Below are positions 44,097-53,067 of a stretch of 64,000 nt of DNA, piece after piece. Where the stretch lies: positions 186,001-250,000 of the forward strand of contig SRJI02000001.1 in assembly GCA_005473895.2 (NCBI GenBank). The letters run 5' to 3'. The translations under genes and the position numbers were made by a program. The DNA comes from Carideicomes alvinocaridis (GTDB taxonomy: Bacteria > Pseudomonadota > Alphaproteobacteria > Rhodobacterales > Rhodobacteraceae). The notes beneath the pieces are model-generated. The model saw only the letters and a program-made list of their open reading frames with translations. It searched no databases and was not told the DNA's origin. How positions within the stretch are numbered: position 1 is the first letter of the stretch; the number at the start of each line of letters is the position of its first letter.

Positions 44097-45083
44097 TCAT
44101 CCTCTCGTACTCAGCAGGATTTTTCCCCGGCTGGCACGTTTCTCGAGCCGCCGATGGGCCTCGGCGGCAGCGTCCAACGGGAAAATCTTGTCAATTGTTT
44201 GCTTCAAGGTCCCGCTGCGGAGGAGCGAGAAGAGGTCATCCATGCGGCTCTGGGATTCCTTGGCCGTTCGCCGATAATGGGCGAGGTGCGGCCGAGTAAA
44301 GAAGACCGACCCACATTCGGCCAATTCCATCGGAACGATATTATTGACGGTGCCCGAACTGGCTCCGAACAACACACAGGTGCCGCGGACCTTCAGGCAC
44401 CGCAGACTGCGCGAGATCGTGTCCCGGCCGACAGAGTCGTAGACCACATCGACCCCTCTGCCCGACGTGGCCTGATGCACTGCCTCAGCAAAGCAGTCGC
44501 GGCGGTAATCGATCACCAAATCGGCGCCTAGACCTCGCACAAAGTCTACCTTGTCGTCGCCGCCGGCGGTGGCGATCACAAAGGCGCCGCGCGTCTTTGC
44601 AAGTTGCACCAGAATTTGCCCGACCCCGCCCGCGGCGGCATGGATCAAGCAACTTTGGCCCGGTGCGAGGGGAAACAAGGAATGGGTGAGGTAGTGCGCC
44701 GTGGAGCCCTGCAGGATTACGGCCGCCGCAATCTCGTCGCCGATACCGCTTGGCAGCAGCACGGCCTTCGCTGCGTCGACGACGATCGTCTCAGCGTAAC
44801 AGGCATTGCCAAGACAGTAGGCGACACGATCCCCCGTCGCAAATCCGGGCGCCCCGCTGGAAACCACCTCGCCGGCCCCCTCTACGCCGGGAATGAAGGG
44901 CAACGCTGTACGATAGGTATGCTGGCCATTGTACAGCCCCTGGCGCATGTAGACATCCGCAAAGTTAACGCCGGCGTAGGTCTGCCGCACGACGATCCGG
45001 CCAGGCCCTCCTTCGGGTTCGCCCACGTCCACTTCGCGCAGCAACTCAGGGCCGCCATAGGCTGAGATCACGACGGCCTTCAT
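44097..45083 (-). CDS. Zinc-independent NADPH:quinone oxidoreductase family protein
   Basis: A 328-residue medium-chain dehydrogenase/reductase of the quinone oxidoreductase type. N-terminal KAVVISAYGGPELLREVD, substrate-domain NFADVYMRQGLY and LPFIPGVEGAGEVV, Rossmann motif CLIHAAAGGVGQILVQLA, cofactor domain end GRDTISRSLRCLKVRG. No zinc ligands are present. Start at ATG 45083 fits the family; an upstream ATG adds an unrelated proline-rich tail. It sits between FAH and the enolase-superfamily gene in a leftward operon. Confidence 0.9.
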   Translation of the reverse strand: MKAVVISAYGGPELLREVDVGEPEGGPGRIVVRQTYAGVNFADVYMRQGLYNGQHTYRTALPFIPGVEGAGEVVSSGAPGFATGDRVAYCLGNACYAETIVVDAAKAVLLPSGIGDEIAAAVILQGSTAHYLTHSLFPLAPGQSCLIHAAAGGVGQILVQLAKTRGAFVIATAGGDDKVDFVRGLGADLVIDYRRDCFAEAVHQATSGRGVDVVYDSVGRDTISRSLRCLKVRGTCVLFGASSGTVNNIVPMELAECGSVFFTRPHLAHYRRTAKESQSRMDDLFSLLRSGTLKQTIDKIFPLDAAAEAHRRLEKRASRGKILLSTRG

Positions 45084-45213
45084 GTTGCGTTCTTCATCGA
45101 CATATTGACACGGCGCCGCTGGACTGCGGCGACACGGGCCGGGCGGCGGCAAGCGACCAGGTCTTTCCTATCGCGGTATGCGTCAGCACCGATGATTGTG
45201 ACGGGCCGCGACG

Positions 45214-46308
45214 TCATCGAGTCGTCTCCAGACGACCCGTGGCCGTATCAGTCGCAAGATCGGCAACGAGATCGCGCGCGACCTTCGGGACCGCAACCTG
45301 AGGCACAAAAAGGTTCGGGCCATCAAGCTGCAATGGCGACGACAGTACGCTTGTCAAGGGCTTGGTAAAGCCGTTCATCTCGCCCGCGCGGTCGAGGCCA
45401 AACACGGCTTGCAGCAACGCTTCGTGATAGCAGCCGAGATCGCTGGCCACACCGTTGCCGATGACAACGTCAAGACTAAGCTCGCGACAGAGAGCGATCT
45501 GAGAGCGTAACTGTACGGGTCCGCCAGCCTTACTCATTTTCAGCTTGATGGCCGCCACGCCGGCAATCGTCGCCGCCCGCCTGATATCGTCTTCCGAATA
45601 GATCGACTCGTCAAGCATGATCGGCAGCGGGCTTTGCTCTGCCACACTGGATATCCCGCCCCAATCCTCTTGATGCACCGGCTGTTCAAAAACCTCAACG
45701 TGATCTGGAGGAACGGCCCGCGCAAATGCGAGCGCGTCATCGACGTCGTAACCCTGATTTGCGTCAATCCGCATGCGAACGCCATCACCGAGCACAGCGC
45801 TGATATTGCGCACTCGCTCCGCGTCACGAACCGGTTGGTAGCCGACCTTGACCTTCAGCGTGCGATAGCCCGCTTCAATCAGGCTGAGGGCCACTTCAGG
45901 GGCTGCGTCCGGGTCTAGCGTGTTGACTGTGCCAAGCAGTTCGATAGGCTGATTGCGAACCTTGTTCCAGGCGTCGTCAAACAGGCCGGAGAGATCGGCC
46001 ATCGCTTCGTTCAGCGCGGACGCAACGAAGGGATGCGTCGCGGTCAACCGATCAACGGCGGCCTGACCCTCGACCGCGTCGCGTACCATCTGCGGCAAGA
46101 TCGCCCGCGTCGCATCCCATGCCTCATCGGGCGTCTCTGGCGAGTAGCCCGCAACCGGGCAAGCTTCGCCCCACCCTTCCCGACCGTCCTCGGCTACGAC
46201 CCGATACAGGATCGCATCCAGATGGCTGAGCGTTCCTAGCGCGTTCTCATAGGGCTGCTTCAACGGAAGCCGCAGCCGAAAGGCGTCTATCATTTCGATC
46301 CTTGTCAT
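45214..46308 (-). CDS. Mandelate racemase/muconate lactonizing enzyme family protein
   Basis: A 364-residue enolase-superfamily enzyme of the muconate-cycloisomerase/dipeptide-epimerase group. Catalytic elements: KVKVGYQP (the KxK general base pair), metal ligands RIDANQGYD, EVFEQPV and IMLDESIY, and the opposite lysine in IKLKMSKAGG. A second Asp/Asn-rich loop VIGNGVASDLG follows. The start at 46308 overlaps the stop of TctA by 4 nt. It could be a cycloisomerase, racemase or epimerase; the neighbours suggest a ring-derived or amino-acid-derived acid. Confidence 0.9.
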   Translation of the reverse strand: MTRIEMIDAFRLRLPLKQPYENALGTLSHLDAILYRVVAEDGREGWGEACPVAGYSPETPDEAWDATRAILPQMVRDAVEGQAAVDRLTATHPFVASALNEAMADLSGLFDDAWNKVRNQPIELLGTVNTLDPDAAPEVALSLIEAGYRTLKVKVGYQPVRDAERVRNISAVLGDGVRMRIDANQGYDVDDALAFARAVPPDHVEVFEQPVHQEDWGGISSVAEQSPLPIMLDESIYSEDDIRRAATIAGVAAIKLKMSKAGGPVQLRSQIALCRELSLDVVIGNGVASDLGCYHEALLQAVFGLDRAGEMNGFTKPLTSVLSSPLQLDGPNLFVPQVAVPKVARDLVADLATDTATGRLETTR

Positions 46309-47828
46309 CGCTCGTCTCCCTTGGCGGCGCTCTGGTCCGTTTGCTTGCGTGGTAGCGGCCGTACCAACCGTTTCAGCGGAACGAGAGAGGTCAGGACCGC
46401 CACGCTCAGGACGACAAGCGCCACTGGCCGGTTGATGAAAATCGCGATTCCGTTGCTGGACATGATGAGAGACCGGCGCAAGTTTTCCTCGATCAGCGCG
46501 CCCAGAACGATGGCCAGGACGATCGGCACTGGCGAAAGCCCGCAACGCCGCGCCAAGTAGCCGAACACGCCGAAGCACATAGCAAGATAGACGTCGAACA
46601 CATTTGACCGGATGCTGTAAGAACCGATGACAGACAGCGTCAGGATCGTAACCGCGATGAACACCGGCGGCATCTGCACCAGCCTGACCCAGAGCCCCAC
46701 GCCGACAACGCCGAAGGCCAGCATGAGTAGATTGGACAGGCCGAGTGCAATAAATATGAGGTAGACGAGGTCCAGCTGTTCGCTGAAAATCGTCGGCCCT
46801 GGCGTGACGCCATGCAACATCATCGCGCCAAGCAGGACGGCAGCCGTGGCTGATCCGGGGATACCGAATGCAAGCAGCGGGATGAGCGACGCGCTTACCG
46901 TCGAGTTGTTGCTGCTTTCGGCGGCTGCGAGACCCTCTTCCGATCCTTTACCGAAATTGTCCCCGTCCCGCGAGAAGCGTCTCGCTTCGTTATATCCAAT
47001 CCAGTTGGCAGCAGCTGCGCCAATCGCTGGCAGGGTTCCAAGCACGCTGCCGACGATCGAGCCGATCATTGTCACACGCATTATCTTATAAAACGCGGCC
47101 TTCGGCAAATTAAAGCACCAAAGCGAAAGTCGTGACGGCGGCGAACGAGTCTCCGACCGTGCGCCGATCAGGCTGATTGCCTCGGAAACTGCGAACAATC
47201 CAACCAACGCCGGGATGTACGGGATACCTTCAAAAAAGTTGACATTGCCGAAAGTGAACCGAGGAGAACCGGTAAATGGATCGATGCCGACCGTGGTGAT
47301 CAACAGGCCAAACAGCGCCAGAACAAATCCTCCAAGAACGATCCTGTCCACCAGGCTGGCGATAATCGTAACCCCCAGAACTCCCAGTGCGAAATATTCC
47401 GGCGGCCCAAAATTCAGCGCGAAGGCGGCCAGCGGAAAGGTCAAAAACATGAGAGCTGCGGTCCCGACCAATCCGCCGATCACCGAAGTGACGATAGAGA
47501 TTGACAAAGCGCGCCTCAGCTTGCCCTTCTGCGTTAATGCAAAGCCGTCGAGAACCGTCGCTGCCGATGCCGGAGTTCCGGGAACGCCAATGCTGATTGC
47601 GGTGATCGACCCGGCGTAGGTGGCGGCGGTATAGAGCCCCAGTAGGGCACCCAGAGCAACTTCGGTCGAGTAGGCGTAAGTCGCGGGCACGAGCAGCGCA
47701 GTGCCCGACGTGGCATCAAGCCCAGGGGTGGTTCCAAAGGCCATCCCGATGGCGACACCGATGAACACGGCGATTAACACTTGGGCCTGCATCGCCATTT
47801 GCAAGCCAGCAAGAAAGCCCTCCCACAT
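46305..47828 (-). CDS. tctA: Tripartite tricarboxylate transporter large permease (TctA)
   Basis: A 507-residue membrane protein with about 11-12 hydrophobic segments. TctA signatures are GTTPGLDATSGTALLVPATYA, YTAATYAGSITAISIGVPGTPASAAT, and the second SASLIPLLAFGIPGSATAAVLLGAMMLHGVTPGP. It works with TctB (13 nt upstream) and the TctC binding protein to import a carboxylate driven by an ion gradient. It is coupled by overlap to the enolase-superfamily gene. Confidence 0.95.
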   Translation of the reverse strand: MWEGFLAGLQMAMQAQVLIAVFIGVAIGMAFGTTPGLDATSGTALLVPATYAYSTEVALGALLGLYTAATYAGSITAISIGVPGTPASAATVLDGFALTQKGKLRRALSISIVTSVIGGLVGTAALMFLTFPLAAFALNFGPPEYFALGVLGVTIIASLVDRIVLGGFVLALFGLLITTVGIDPFTGSPRFTFGNVNFFEGIPYIPALVGLFAVSEAISLIGARSETRSPPSRLSLWCFNLPKAAFYKIMRVTMIGSIVGSVLGTLPAIGAAAANWIGYNEARRFSRDGDNFGKGSEEGLAAAESSNNSTVSASLIPLLAFGIPGSATAAVLLGAMMLHGVTPGPTIFSEQLDLVYLIFIALGLSNLLMLAFGVVGVGLWVRLVQMPPVFIAVTILTLSVIGSYSIRSNVFDVYLAMCFGVFGYLARRCGLSPVPIVLAIVLGALIEENLRRSLIMSSNGIAIFINRPVALVVLSVAVLTSLVPLKRLVRPLPRKQTDQSAAKGDER

Positions 47829-47841
47829 GGTCGCCCCTTTC

Positions 47842-48267
47842 TTAGATTGTCATCAGCGGAAGACCGAGCAACCGCACAAAGATCAGCCAGGCGAACAATG
47901 GCACCAACAGGCTGAACGCAGTCACGGCTACCCATTGCCGCGAGCCGCTTGCCCAGAGGCCGACGAAAAGCGCGAAGGGAAGAACCGTGAAAAAGCCGAA
48001 CAGCGTCGCCAGCCACATCGCGACGGACGCCACCGCACCAACCGCAAGCGGAAGCGCGACATCGCTCCACGGCACTTTCGGTGTCGTCCGCCATCCCGCG
48101 ATGAGCCCAATTGTACCCAGCACGACAATCAGTCCTGCAATCCCTTGCGGAAAGGCGGCAGGACCGATGTCCCGAGGCGAGATCGCGCCACGAAACTGCT
48201 GCGCCTGAACGAAGAAGATGACTGCGAGAAACAGGATTCCGATATAGATCAGGCGCAGCAGGGGCAT
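47842..48267 (-). CDS. tctB: Tripartite tricarboxylate transporter small permease (TctB)
   Basis: A 141-residue protein with four hydrophobic segments (LIYIGILFLAVIFFVQA, GLIVVLGTIGLIAG, AVGAVASVAMWLATLFGFF, VAVTAFSLLVPLFAWLIFV). The DIGPAAFPQGI loop after the first helix is typical of TctB. It lies 4 nt after tctC and 13 nt before tctA. Short for the family (usually 140-170) but complete. Confidence 0.9.
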   Translation of the reverse strand: MPLLRLIYIGILFLAVIFFVQAQQFRGAISPRDIGPAAFPQGIAGLIVVLGTIGLIAGWRTTPKVPWSDVALPLAVGAVASVAMWLATLFGFFTVLPFALFVGLWASGSRQWVAVTAFSLLVPLFAWLIFVRLLGLPLMTI

Positions 48268-48271
48268 CGGC

Positions 48272-49225
48272 CTATTCCTCGATCAGGCCCAGCTGGAGCA
48301 TACGTTCCCGATCGGAACTGGCCTGCTCCTCAAGCATGGTTTGAAACGCGTCGCGCGTCATACTGCCGCTCAAGGTTGATGTCCGCTTGAGGTAATCTTG
48401 AAACCTCGGCGTCGCGACCGCCTCGTCGATCAACTGGTGAAGGCTCTCGGTGACGTCATCCGGCGTGTCGCCGTGGACGAACATTCCCCGCCAGTGATAC
48501 CGTTCGATCGGATAACCTTGCTCGATCAGGGTTGCGACGTCGTCGTGTCCTTCGACGCGCTCATCGGAACTGACCGCGATGACATGCGTATTCTCGCGGA
48601 AGCGATCATAGGCGCTAATATTGCTTATCGCCACCTCAAGATCGCCGGCCATAACCGCGGTAATGGCATCGGCGCCTGAGTTGTAGGGAACCCAATTGGG
48701 CTCAACACCGGCGGCCTCGGCCAGCGTCAGCGCCATGAATTGGAACGGAGTTGCAGTGCCATAACCTCCGATCCGGATGTCGGCAGGCGCCGCGCGCATC
48801 GCTTCCAAAAGTTCGTCGACCGAGCCCATAGAAGAATCATCGTCGACATAAATCGCAAGTGGATCGAGCTGAATGCGATAAAGCGGCCGGAAATCATCCA
48901 TCGAATAGGAAGCCCCCTCCATCTGGAGAATCGCAGTGATGCCGGTCCCGTCGGAAAAGATGGTGTGTCCGTCCGGGGCCTGCCCTTGAACTCTTGCCAT
49001 GGCGACCTGCCCCGATCCTCCGGGCCGCGGCTCCACCACTACAGGAACCCCGGCAACGCCCTCGAGGGCTTGAGCTAGTTCTCGCAGCATCACGTCCTGG
49101 TTCGCACCAGCCGCCGATCCATGGTTGATCGTAATCGGCTGGCTGGGGAAGTCCTGTGCATGGCTGACGGTGGCGGCAAACGCCGCGGCAGCGGCCACTG
49201 CGGCCAAAGTGTTTCTGTGGGTCAT
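48272..49225 (-). CDS. Tripartite tricarboxylate transporter substrate-binding protein (TctC/Bug)
   Basis: A 317-residue periplasmic binding protein. Signal peptide about 1-23 (TLAAVAAAAAFAATVSHA), mature start QDFPSQPITINHGSAAGANQD, then PVVVEPRPGGSGQVAMARV and DGHTIFSDGTG, which are typical of Bug proteins. C-terminal family helix DEAVATPRFQDYLKR. It leads the leftward tctCBA-catabolic operon and is divergent from the GntR gene. Ligand unknown. Confidence 0.92.
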   Translation of the reverse strand: MTHRNTLAAVAAAAAFAATVSHAQDFPSQPITINHGSAAGANQDVMLRELAQALEGVAGVPVVVEPRPGGSGQVAMARVQGQAPDGHTIFSDGTGITAILQMEGASYSMDDFRPLYRIQLDPLAIYVDDDSSMGSVDELLEAMRAAPADIRIGGYGTATPFQFMALTLAEAAGVEPNWVPYNSGADAITAVMAGDLEVAISNISAYDRFRENTHVIAVSSDERVEGHDDVATLIEQGYPIERYHWRGMFVHGDTPDDVTESLHQLIDEAVATPRFQDYLKRTSTLSGSMTRDAFQTMLEEQASSDRERMLQLGLIEE

Positions 49226-49311
49226 TTTTGCCCTCCCTTTTGATGGACCACCTTACTGGCGGGCGCTCCTCCAAACCCAATGAGCCCGAAAGGCACCCGT
49301 TGTGTCAACAT

Positions 49312-49343
49312 TTTTATCGAGAAAACCCCCTTTTACGATAAAA
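49312..49343. promoter_or_regulatory. Inverted repeat TTTTATCG-N16-CGATAAAA, GntR operator candidate
   Basis: TTTTATCG at 49312-49319 and CGATAAAA at 49336-49343 are exact inverted copies, 24 bp apart centre to centre, in the 197-bp region between tctC and the GntR gene. The position and symmetry suit a dimeric regulator controlling both directions. Assignment to the adjacent GntR protein is inferred. Confidence 0.5.
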
Positions 49344-49422
49344 TGGTGATCTTGCGATAGATTCAGAGCCATGCTAACGTCTTGAAAGTTCCAAAGAAGG
49401 CCCTGTAAAGAAGGCACTGACT

Positions 49423-50115
49423 ATGTTCGCTAAGTCAGCGGGTACGCCGCCACCCGGCCCGCAATCCACGGTGACTGACCAAGCGTACAGGAAGCTACGC
49501 ACCGCCATTCTTGGTGGCGACTTGGCGCCCGACACCAAACTGCGTATTGAGCATGTCAAACGGGAACTCGGCACCGGCGCGAGCGCCGTTCGCGAGGCTT
49601 TGCTGCGCCTTTCAGGCGAAGGTCTTGTGCAAATGCAGGAGCGTCGCGGCTTTTTTGTATCGCCGATCACGCTCGAAGACCTCTGGGATCTGACAGAGAT
49701 GCGGGTCGATCTTGAGACCAAAGCCCTGCGCATGGCCATCGAGGTTGGCGACGACACTTGGGAGGCGGGGATCGTCGCCGCGTTTCACCGCCTGTCGCTG
49801 CTGGATGATCAGCTTAAGTCGCCGCCACTCACGTTCGAGTGGGAAGAACGCCATTCGGCGTTCCATCAGGCGCTGGTCGCAGCGTGCAGGTCGAACTGGC
49901 TGATGCGATTCCGGCGGATACTTTTCGATCAGAGCGAGCGCTACCGGCGCTTGTCGTTGTCACAGCAATCAGTAGAGCGCGGCGTTCCAGCAGAGCATTT
50001 GGGGATCATGAACGCCACGATCTCACGCGAGGCAGATGCCGCATGCGCGCAGCTAAAGGCACATATTCTGCGTACCGCAGAGATCGTCGCGGAGGCCATC
50101 GCATCAGAGCGTTAA
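49423..50115 (+). CDS. GntR-family regulator, FadR/FCD subfamily
   Basis: A 230-residue regulator. The N-terminal winged HTH reads VTDQAYRKLRTAILGGDLAPDTKLRIEHVKRELGTGASAVREALLRL and GLVQMQERRGFFV, the GntR consensus. The C-terminal all-helical FCD domain contains ALRMAIEVGDDTWEAG, FHQALVAACRSNWLMRF and DAACAQLKAHI, with His and Asp residues that usually bind a metal and a carboxylate effector. AAGG lies 9 nt before ATG. It is divergent from the tct-catabolic operon and is its likely repressor. Confidence 0.92.
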   Translation: MFAKSAGTPPPGPQSTVTDQAYRKLRTAILGGDLAPDTKLRIEHVKRELGTGASAVREALLRLSGEGLVQMQERRGFFVSPITLEDLWDLTEMRVDLETKALRMAIEVGDDTWEAGIVAAFHRLSLLDDQLKSPPLTFEWEERHSAFHQALVAACRSNWLMRFRRILFDQSERYRRLSLSQQSVERGVPAEHLGIMNATISREADAACAQLKAHILRTAEIVAEAIASER

Positions 50116-50364
50116 TCTGATCGCGGGTCAATTACACTCCTGCGAATTTTTCTCAGCGAGCACGACATCATCCGCTACGAAGATGTCTACGCCCGCGACT
50201 GAACCCTCAATGCGCGGATTCCACGCGATGATAGGCGCAGGCGCCCATTCCAAATGATGGTGGGCAGCCAATCCACGCGACGGTGGGCAGGTCTGGCCGA
50301 CAGTCTGAAGCTACGGTGCCTTCGCTCAGACGAGTGGACCGGAGTGCCAACGGAAAGACTGGCA

Positions 50365-50630
50365 ATGCGCCCTAAACGCGATGTGTTACACTTGAAAGAC
50401 GCCCAAGGACTGAGCGAGCGGTCGATTGCCGCCTCGCTCGGACAGTGGAAAGGAACGGTCAGAACCTATGTCGGCCGCCGGAATACGGGGCTGAGCTGAC
50501 TGCTACCTGTCACGCTCTCCGACGACGACCTCGAATGGCAGCTATTCCCTGCGTAGCGGACGGTGCCGAACTTCGAACGTCCCCTGCCCGACTGGGCGGC
50601 CTTGGTTCTCCAATTCCGTAGGGGATGGTT
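50365..50630 (+). pseudogene. IS21-family IstA remnant
   Basis: From ATG 50365 the frame reads RPKRDVLHLKDAQGLSERSI, the HTH of an IS21 IstA transposase. At GLS the expected Trp codon is TGA; the same frame continues LSDDDLEWQLFPA, meets TAG, and goes on VPNFERPLPDWAAL. So two nonsense codons interrupt an otherwise aligned N-terminal piece. No IstB or catalytic domain follows. The preceding stretch 50116-50364 holds no recognisable gene. Confidence 0.75.
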
Positions 50631-50659
50631 CGATACAGACTCACCGTCGTTCACGCGGC

Positions 50660-50905
50660 TTCAGTCGCGAGTGCCTGGCAACGGTCGTTGACACCTCGCT
50701 CTCCGGCATCCGGGTTGCCCGGGACCTGGACCGGATCGTCGAGGCAAGAGGCCGTCCCTGCATGGTGGTCATCCGCCACAATTTCCCGCTGGACTTCACC
50801 GGCACAGGAAGCATTCCTGGGTGCTCGGAGCCAGCTGGTATTCGCCTACGGCGGATTCCAGGCATTTACCGAGATCATGTCGATGGACGCCGAGCCCCCA
50901 AATGA
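50660..50905 (+). pseudogene. IS3-family OrfB (integrase core) remnant
   Basis: A frame from 50660 reads FSRECLATVVDTSLSGIRVA, DLDRIVEARGRPCMVV, the segment around the second Asp of IS3-group rve transposases. It then degenerates (IRHNFPLDF where SDNGTE is expected) and ends at TGA 50903. It lies directly after the IS21 piece, so two different elements have left nested scraps. Confidence 0.65.
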
Positions 50906-50973
50906 GTGAGGCGTTAGCAGACGATTGGGTACCGGACATGCCAAGCGCGGGGACCGCGGGAGACCCACGGATT

Positions 50974-52326
50974 TCAGCGATCATTCTCGAAGAAGGTCAG
51001 GCTCACGCTCTCGCCCACCCTCTCCCGGGCCTGGAACTCCAGCTTCCCTCCGATCTGCTCCATGGCGGCGAATGCGATGGACAATCCCAACCCGCTGCCG
51101 CCCTCGGGAGCGTTGCGGCCCCGGAAGAAGCGCTCGGTGATGCGGGCGCGGTCGGCCTCCGCGATTCCGGGCCCCTCGTCCAGCACGGTGACCTGAGCCG
51201 CGCGGCCGGTGACGGTGGCGCGGATCTCGACGGTGCCGCCGGCCGGGCTGGCCGCGATGGCGTTCTCCACCACGTTGCGCAGCGCAAGCGTCGCCATCAC
51301 CGCGCTTCCGGAAATCGACGGAAGCCTTGCGGGCAGTTCGACGCGAAGACGGACATCCTTGGCCTGGGCGGCACGCTCCAGCGACGCGCAGACGTCGCGG
51401 ATGACCTTGCCGAGGAGGATCTCTCCGCCGGCTTCGGCCGCGGCACCGTCCACGGCGGCCAGCTCGAGCAGCTGGCGGACCATCCGGTCGGTGCGGGCCA
51501 CGCCCCTTTCGATCTGCTCCAGCGCATGCCGGCGGGTGGCCTCGTCCGGCGCCATGGCGGCAATCTGGGCCTGCGTCTTGATCCCCGATAGCGGGGTCTT
51601 CAGCTCATGGGCCGCATAGGCCGAGAAGCTGCGTTCCCGCTCCCGGGCCGCAGCGACGCGCGCGAACAGCCTGTCGAGCGCCGCACCCATCGGGCGCAAC
51701 TCTCGCGGCAGCGGGCCGGCCTGGACCGGCGCGAGGTTGTCGGCCGACCGTGCCGACAGGGCCCGCGCCATGCGCGACAGCGGCGCGAGGCCACGGCCCA
51801 CGCTGACCCAGATGAGCCCCGCCAGGAGGGGCAGGATGGCCAGCGCGGGGACCAGCAGGCCGCGGACAACGTCGCTGACCAGGCGGTCGCGCACGCCAAG
51901 ACGGTCGCCCACCATCACGCGCAGGCCCAGCTCTTCGTTCACCGCGGCAAAGACGCGCCACCGCTCGCCATCCACCACGTTCTCCGAAAACCCGCTTGTG
52001 GCCTCGGTCAGGCGACCCTCGGGGGCGCTGGCCGAGGCCCCCACCATCGTCCCATCCAGCGACCAGATCTGGCAGGAAAGCTGTCGGGAATAGGCGACGA
52101 CCGAGTGCTCGGTGAAGGCGGACACCGCCTTGTCGGCATCCGAGAGCTCGACGCGGCCGTCCGAGAGCAGCGAGGACACCATCTGCGCCGCTTCCTCCAG
52201 ACGGGCATCAAGCACGCGCTCGACCTCCACGCGGGTCGAATGCTGGATCCACCAGACCGCGGAGAACCAGATCGTCCCGGTTGCGATCAGGAGGATGAGG
52301 AAAAGCCGTGTGCGGATGGAGCTCAT
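50974..52326 (-). CDS. Sensor histidine kinase, QseC/PmrB-like
   Basis: A 450-residue membrane kinase. First TM segment about 8-28 (LFLILLIATGTIWFSAVWW), a periplasmic domain of about 125 residues, second TM about 155-178 (GLLVPALAILPLLAGLIWVSV), HAMP, the H-box FSAYAAHELKTPLSGIK, N-box LRNVVENAIAAS, G1 DEGPGIAEADRARI and G2 GGSGLGLSIA. The start overlaps the response regulator stop (ATGA). It should sense an envelope signal and phosphorylate its partner; by context the signal may be thiol or cell-wall stress. Confidence 0.93.
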   Translation of the reverse strand: MSSIRTRLFLILLIATGTIWFSAVWWIQHSTRVEVERVLDARLEEAAQMVSSLLSDGRVELSDADKAVSAFTEHSVVAYSRQLSCQIWSLDGTMVGASASAPEGRLTEATSGFSENVVDGERWRVFAAVNEELGLRVMVGDRLGVRDRLVSDVVRGLLVPALAILPLLAGLIWVSVGRGLAPLSRMARALSARSADNLAPVQAGPLPRELRPMGAALDRLFARVAAARERERSFSAYAAHELKTPLSGIKTQAQIAAMAPDEATRRHALEQIERGVARTDRMVRQLLELAAVDGAAAEAGGEILLGKVIRDVCASLERAAQAKDVRLRVELPARLPSISGSAVMATLALRNVVENAIAASPAGGTVEIRATVTGRAAQVTVLDEGPGIAEADRARITERFFRGRNAPEGGSGLGLSIAFAAMEQIGGKLEFQARERVGESVSLTFFENDR

Positions 52327-52988
52327 GCGTCTTCCTCGGCCAGCCGGTAGCCGACTCCGCGGACCGTCTCGATGAAGCCCGGCCGCAGCTTGGCGCGCAG
52401 CTTGTGGACATGCACCTCGACGGTGTTGCTTTCCACGCCGTCCTGCCACCCGTAGAGCCGTTCCTCCAGCCGGTCCTTGGGCACGATCACCCCGGGACGT
52501 TCCAGCAGGGCCTGAAGGATCGCGAATTCACGCCGGGAGAAGCGCACCGTGGCGCCGCCGAAGCGTCCGGCCATGCGCGCCGGGTCGAACTCCAGCCCGT
52601 TCCAGCTGATCGTGCCATTGGCCTGACCCTGCGCGCGCCGTGTGATGGCCCGCAGCCGCGCGCCCAGCTCGCCTAGGTCGAAGGGCTTTGCCAGATAGTC
52701 GTCTGCCCCGGCATCCAGCCCGGCGATCCGGTCGCCGACCTGGTCGAGGGCCGTCAGCAGCAGAACAGGGATGCGGTTTCCCCGGGCGCGCATGTCCCGC
52801 AGCAGGTCGATGCCGGAGCCGTCGGGCAGCATGACGTCCAGCACCACGGCGGAAAACCCGTCCTGCGCCCACGCCTCCCTCGCGTCGGCGCATGTGCCGA
52901 CCAGTTCCGGCACGAAGCCATGCAGGCGCAGGCCGGTGCCCAGCCCGTCGGCCAGCGAGGCGTCGTCTTCCACCACCAAGATCCGCAT
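52323..52988 (-). CDS. OmpR-family response regulator, QseB/PmrA-like
   Basis: A 221-residue two-domain regulator. Receiver: ILVVEDDASLADGL, phosphorylation Asp51 in AVVLDVMLPDGSG, Thr/Lys switch residues in LLLTALDQ and LAKPFDLGELGARL. Effector: winged helix with RREFAILQALLERPGVIVPKDRLEERLYGW and SNTVEVHVHKLRAKL. It is cotranscribed with the kinase and divergent from dsbD. The 79-bp gap holds a TTAAGG direct repeat that fits an OmpR-type dimer. Confidence 0.93.
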   Translation of the reverse strand: MRILVVEDDASLADGLGTGLRLHGFVPELVGTCADAREAWAQDGFSAVVLDVMLPDGSGIDLLRDMRARGNRIPVLLLTALDQVGDRIAGLDAGADDYLAKPFDLGELGARLRAITRRAQGQANGTISWNGLEFDPARMAGRFGGATVRFSRREFAILQALLERPGVIVPKDRLEERLYGWQDGVESNTVEVHVHKLRAKLRPGFIETVRGVGYRLAEEDA

Positions 52989-53029
52989 TCACAGCTCCTT
53001 CCGACTGTTCGCTGCGTCGGCCATCAACA

Positions 53030-53046
53030 TTAAGGCAGTGTTAAGG
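53030..53046. promoter_or_regulatory. TTAAGG direct repeat, PmrA/QseB-type box
   Basis: TTAAGG at 53030-53035 repeats at 53041-53046, an 11-bp period placing both on one DNA face. This matches the half-site spacing known for PmrA/QseB boxes (TTAA-N-TTAA direct repeats). It stands between the response regulator gene and dsbD, so it could mediate autoregulation and control of the redox operon. Confidence 0.55.
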
Positions 53047-53067
53047 TTGGCGGTCGAGGGAGGCCAC

